From Larix sibirica (lineage: Eukaryota; Streptophyta; Pinopsida; Pinales; Pinaceae): a stretch of 11,995 bases of DNA. The translations under genes and the position numbers were made by a program. This document shows, piece by piece, positions 8,293 through 11,995 of the stretch. The stretch is taken from the NCBI GenBank assembly GCA_004151065.3, contig NWUY0300060871.1:10611-22605 (forward strand), written 5' to 3'. A model generated the notes under the pieces. It did no database searches and was not told where the DNA came from. It saw only the letters and a list, made by a program, of their open reading frames with translations. Position 1 is the stretch's first letter. Each line of letters opens with the position of its first letter.

Positions 8293-9043
8293 ACAATATA
8301 AGTCGACACATAGACAAATTGAGAAATGCCTCATTGACCTGTCCTTGGACAACGAAGAGGCTGAGAAAAAAGATGAGGACAATGGAGCATATAAGAGGAT
8401 ACTCCCAGTATGCATGACTCAAACCCACTACGAGAGAAGAAGTCATGGGAGACTCTACAACAAGAGATTGTACATAAGATACCAAATGGAATTAAAAGAG
8501 AAAAATAAAGATTGCAAAAGATATAGTACAAGGAAAGGTAAAGACAAGAGAGATTGGAAGAGAAAAGGAAAATAAGATTAGAACCATCGAAAGAAGAAAA
8601 AAATACTTGAGCAAGGCAAAAGCAACACCATAGCAAATAAAAAAGTGGGATGATACGAGGTAGTATGAAAAATGAACAAATGAGAAGATCGCACAACCAC
8701 ATAGGCTAGCAAAAAATAAGATGGTGAAGAAAGAAGCCAAGGTAAAGGAGGATGTTGAGTGTAAATAACAAAAAATGAAGTAGGAGGAAAAAGACAAATA
8801 TGTATAGGAATACAACCCTAGCCCATAAGGCAGAGAGAAAGATAAGGAAGAAGACAAGATATTCAATGAGGACAAAGAGCAAGATATTGGAGGCATTGAC
8901 AACATAGAGGATACTTTGTTGCAATTAAGGATTGTCTAGTATACGATAGATCCATCTAGGAAAAAGTTTACAAGTAAAAGGACGCAATCATTCTACACAA
9001 CATAAAAGAAAAAGGCACTAAACACAACCTTATAATAAACTTT
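8293..9043 (+). pseudogene. Lys/Glu-rich decayed coding-like stretch, unidentified
   Basis: A plus-strand frame is open from about 8293 to 8575 (roughly 90 codons). It begins with a patch reading IEKCLIDLSLDNEEAEKKDE and ends in a strongly basic Lys/Arg tail. Between about 8706 and 9010 another frame gives acidic-basic segments such as KEEDKIFNEDKEQDIGG, interrupted by TAA and TAG codons that could be former Gln codons. Purine-rich DNA automatically yields Lys, Glu and Arg, so composition alone is weak evidence of coding. The mirror frames on the minus strand (Ser/Phe/Leu-rich) are shadows of this bias. No family is recognised. Confidence 0.3.
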
Positions 9044-10820
9044 GTAGGCTTAGGGAAAAACAAAGAAGTACAAGGACAAACCCCAACCATAATTTGACTT
9101 GATGAAAGTAATAAAGTATCAATAGTGCAAGTGGTAGTACCTAAGATAAGGGACACACCTAAAAGATTCACGGAAGCACATGATTACAACTTCAATAGGA
9201 AGAGGTAAGGATTTCAAGAATATATGTCCTTGACTTCTCCAAAGTGTCACATAAAGCAATAGCAATGACATATGAATACTTACAACAATATATCAATGAA
9301 AAATAAAAATAAAAAAGATAAATTGTTTAAAAGAACAATTAGAGAAGTTGCATGATATTGTGTGAAAAGTGCTATACTAGAAGCCCTTGTCCAAAAGGGC
9401 ATGTTCATTTTGAAGAAGTGGAAGAGAGGTTACAGGAAATTGCACCGGTTACTGTCCTAATGCAGTCTTAGATATGCGTGCAAGCCATGTTGTTGAGGAT
9501 TAAAGAAGACCTTGGTAGATGAAAATGGGCATGTTACATGAATTAGTGAGGCATGTGGATGTCACAAACAAATGGCAGAGAGGTATGAGGACATACAACT
9601 TGGTGGTCTGATTGGACGTGGATAAGATGATGTTTTATCGAAAGGAGTTGAATAATTTATTTGAATCAATTTGGTCTACCGTAATGCATATATATTTGAA
9701 AAGAACAGGAAGACATTTGATATATATAGATAAATGAATTGACATTCGATGTAGAAGATGCATTAAGGGTGAGGATAACGAGAATCCAAGTAATGTTTGG
9801 ATTTAGGGATCCAAGCTAGGATAAGAATGCCTATTTTGGATAAGGTCAAAACAATATACAATTGGATAAGTGATACAAATATTGAAGAAAGGTTGAAGAG
9901 ATAGCTGAATTAGGTTAAAAATGTGGTGGACAAAAGTACATTGAGACAACATAATTGGGAACACATTACATCCATTAGCTAACATCAAAACTTGCAACCA
10001 TAAAAGAAGCACAAAAAATATTAGGAATGGTGATGAATACATTAATGTCATCTTAGGGCATGTATGAGCACGAGAAAGTAGAAAAATCATTAGAGGAAGA
10101 GATTTAGGCCTTGATTTAACGAAGGGATAGGAAAAGTTGCAGTTAACGGGAGAACTGCCTAAGTCCCCAAATTCTAAGACAATGAAGATAGATTCAAAGT
10201 TAAGAGAAAAATTAGTGGCACATGAAATGACAGCTAAGTTGGCAAGACATTTGGAGTTAGTCCAATCTCCATCTCACACACTCAATGGACATATGTGAGT
10301 GAGGAAATATCCACTAGTCCAGATGGGCATTTATAAGAAATCATAGGAGAATGTGATGGACATAGTTTAAAAAACAATCACTGGTGGACATCACGAGGAA
10401 CAAATTGAGGTACAGATCAACTATTCCAGGGAGAAGAAAAAAAACAAGAGACCAAGGAAGGGATTGACACAGTAAATTGAAAAAGGGAAATGAAGGGAAG
10501 GAAAACATAGTGGAATAAAGCATTGCCAATGGAGAAAAATATAAAAGGGACATCCACTTGAGCAACATGAAACAATAGAAGAGAGAAAAAACATGATCAC
10601 ATAAGAGAAATAAGAAGAAGGCCAAGCTCAAAACACAAGCTTCACAAATGACAAAGAGAAATAAGCCATAGCAAGGAAAGAGTTAGTGAAGGAAGTCCAA
10701 GATGAGAGCAAGCAAATCAAGAGACAATCAAGATAGGGAAAACAAAAGAGACAACAAGGACAAAACAACATGAGGTGGAAGTGGCTATGCAATGGAAAAC
10801 AAAAAGACAAGATCCCTTAA
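9044..10820 (+). pseudogene. decayed coding-like region with Cys/His cluster and coiled-coil-like tail, unidentified
   Basis: Several plus-strand segments look like one broken protein. At 9044-9205 a frame with one TGA gives an ordinary-looking globular sequence including VVVPKIRDTPKRFTEAHDY. A frame change near 9207 leads to a second segment ending near 9306. At 9352-9471 a 39-codon frame contains C-X2-C-X5-C-X3-H-X-H (9361-9408), followed by an acidic helix-like stretch. From 9733 to about 10130 one frame contains a Glu/Lys-rich helix (about 9985-10120) but about ten stops. A one-base shift near 10130 leads to a frame from 10137 to 10820, first open for 54 codons and then Lys/Glu/Gln-rich with ten internal stops. 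Those stops can all be read as C-to-T changes of Gln or Arg codons, but their density is close to random. It may be a gag-like or host-derived relic; no family is recognised. Confidence 0.35.
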
Positions 10821-11690
10821 CATATCAAGGTTCAATAGTGCTTTGAAAGGATTTGCGCATTTTTTTGCAAGCATTTTTTTTTCCAATGCAAATTGGATTT
10901 TTGGTACAAAGAAGGGTAAACAAGATGTTTTCAATCCTAAAGAGGTCAAATATGATGTGAGGGCTTAGTCTCTGATCAAGTTTTACTCTGTCTATGATCA
11001 AATTTGGTAGTGTCAAAGTGGTTGTGAACAATTAAGATAAATTCGGTTTAGTGGATAGGTAATTAGAGTTGTCCATCGTCTATATAAGGACACATAAAGG
11101 TTGGGGTTAAGTTGTTGCCATCATGATATTATCACAAGTTGGTTGGTTGAACATAGCCACTGATGATACCATAGATTTACTATATTCTCATGTGATGGCA
11201 TACACATCAAGGGTTTGGATTGCTATAATGTTGTTAAGAGCACAAATGATGATCCACGGCTGAAAACTATTCACGATTTATTCAATATTATATGTTTTTA
11301 TTCTATTTTGTTATCCACGGCAACACTTTATGTTGAAAAATTCAATGTCCGACTTGTATTGCTCTTTAAGTTCCCAAATGAAGGGGTTGATCATTCACTT
11401 ATATTTGTAAATGAAAAGGTTTCTCTTTCCTTAAACATTGTGGTATGCCAATGACACGAGGGTAGGGCTATGTCATGATGTCACTTTTACTTGGTTAGGC
11501 TTATTCCTTTGGTTATAAATGCTTGCCTTAGGTATTATGGTTTACTAATGACAAAAAGGTACAACGTTGATGATAGAGGACAACATACACTTCCTTGAGA
11601 AAATGGTTGGTCAAATACTAAATAAGTCATAGTTATATAGTACACATTGGATTGGTCACCAATACCATATTTATGTTACCAATCTTCTTT
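10821..11690. other. anonymous DNA, possible LTR or promoter remnant
   Basis: No gene can be supported. T-runs lie near 10860-10881. A TATA-like TATATAAGGA occurs at 11081-11090 and could be an LTR promoter remnant. An 80-codon plus-strand frame (11215-11454, starting at TTG) and an overlapping frame upstream (about 11116-11260) are moderately protein-like, but neither shows a known motif. They are not called as genes. Confidence 0.4.
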
Positions 11691-11904
11691 GATGCAATTA
11701 TCTTGACACATTCATCTACTCCAATACAATTTAGATAGAGAAAGAAAGATTCATTTACTATTATGTAGTTATATCGACATCTTCATTTAGTCACGTAGGG
11801 GAGACGTAGATATTCCTCAACTATGATGTAGTGATGTTAACACATTCATTTATTTCCTAAACTTGATGCAATGATGTCGACACATTCATTTATTTCCTAA
11901 ACTT
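11691..11904 (+). repeat. degenerate ~40-bp repeats, about four units
   Basis: Two adjacent units, at 11825-11864 and 11865-11904, are 40 bp each and differ at four positions. Both end in CATTCATTTATTTCCTAAAC. Two more diverged relatives of the 5' half of the unit (GATGCA..ATCTTGACACATTCATCTA and TATGTAG..ATCGACATCTTCATTTAG) begin at 11691 and about 11762. The last pair is a clear tandem duplication; the earlier two are weaker and irregularly spaced. Confidence 0.7.
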
Positions 11905-11918
11905 CTATAATGTCCCCG

Positions 11919-11940
11919 ACCCTTAATTAAGGTTAAGGGT
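11919..11940. repeat. short palindrome / inverted repeat
   Basis: CCTTAATTAAGG at 11921-11932 is a perfect 12-bp palindrome. It overlaps an inverted pair ACCCTTAA (11919-11926) and TTAAGGGT (11933-11940). It is short enough to arise by chance in A+T-rich DNA. The preceding TGTCCCC (11911) might be a repeat boundary, but this is not shown. Confidence 0.6.
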
Positions 11941-11995
11941 GCTAATATCAAGACTAAGTTGAGTTTAAGCGCAACATATTGAGACAAAATATAGT

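Noticed and set aside
8331-8924. Overlapping minus-strand frames of 123, 137 and 72 codons, very hydrophobic
   Set aside because: Their Phe/Leu/Ser composition is the mirror of a purine-rich plus strand. Several overlap in different frames with no motif, so a membrane protein is not supported.
11081-11090. TATATAAGGA as a gene promoter, with a similar string at 6501-6510
   Set aside because: No credible gene follows either site, and TATA-like strings are common in DNA of this composition. At most they are LTR remnants.
11215-11454. 80-codon plus-strand frame near the right end
   Set aside because: It starts at TTG, has no recognised motif and overlaps another equally plausible frame. It was left as anonymous sequence.

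Overview
This window looks like intergenic, repeat-derived DNA from a large plant nuclear genome, and I see no intact gene. It is A+T rich, CpG looks scarce by eye, and every long reading frame is broken by stops and frameshifts. The identifiable pieces are transposon relics: a plant-type RNase H domain of the kind found at the end of LINE polyproteins, and LTR-like DNA ending at a primer-binding site for initiator-Met tRNA. A gymnosperm such as a conifer would fit, but that is inference. No rRNA, tRNA, CRISPR array, bacterial operon or convincing host gene was seen.

Layout. 1-640: anonymous DNA, ending in a G8 run that resembles a retroelement polypurine tract. 650-1060: anonymous A+T-rich DNA. 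1063-2520 (minus): an unidentified decayed coding region with a hydrophilic, coiled-coil-like C-terminal end. 2544-4463 and 4465-6410: two copies of a 1.9-kb block separated by one N at 4464. Each copy holds a dead RNase H fragment (minus), then about 1.1 kb of LTR-like DNA (plus), a primer-binding site and a short leader. 6411-8290: anonymous DNA with a 33-bp tandem repeat and a divergent ~162-bp tandem repeat. 8293-10820 (plus): a purine-rich, Lys/Glu-rich stretch that may be another dead coding region. 10821-11690: anonymous. 11691-11904: degenerate ~40-bp repeats, followed by a short palindrome.

The most important observation concerns the assembly. The 1.9-kb duplication ends exactly at the N on both sides. 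The first 797 bp are identical and the remaining ~1.1 kb differ by roughly 7% (hand count). Coding-like sequence also runs smoothly across the outer left edge of the duplication. The simplest reading is two overlapping contig ends that were scaffolded rather than merged, with at least one end corrupted by another copy of the LTR family. A real tandem duplication is the alternative.

No genes here appear to work together. The window records successive insertions: an LTR element apparently landed in or beside a LINE-like RNase H, and the whole then decayed. I found no convincing undescribed system. The unidentified decayed proteins at 1063-2520 and 8293-10820 are the best places to look for an uncharacterised repeat family.
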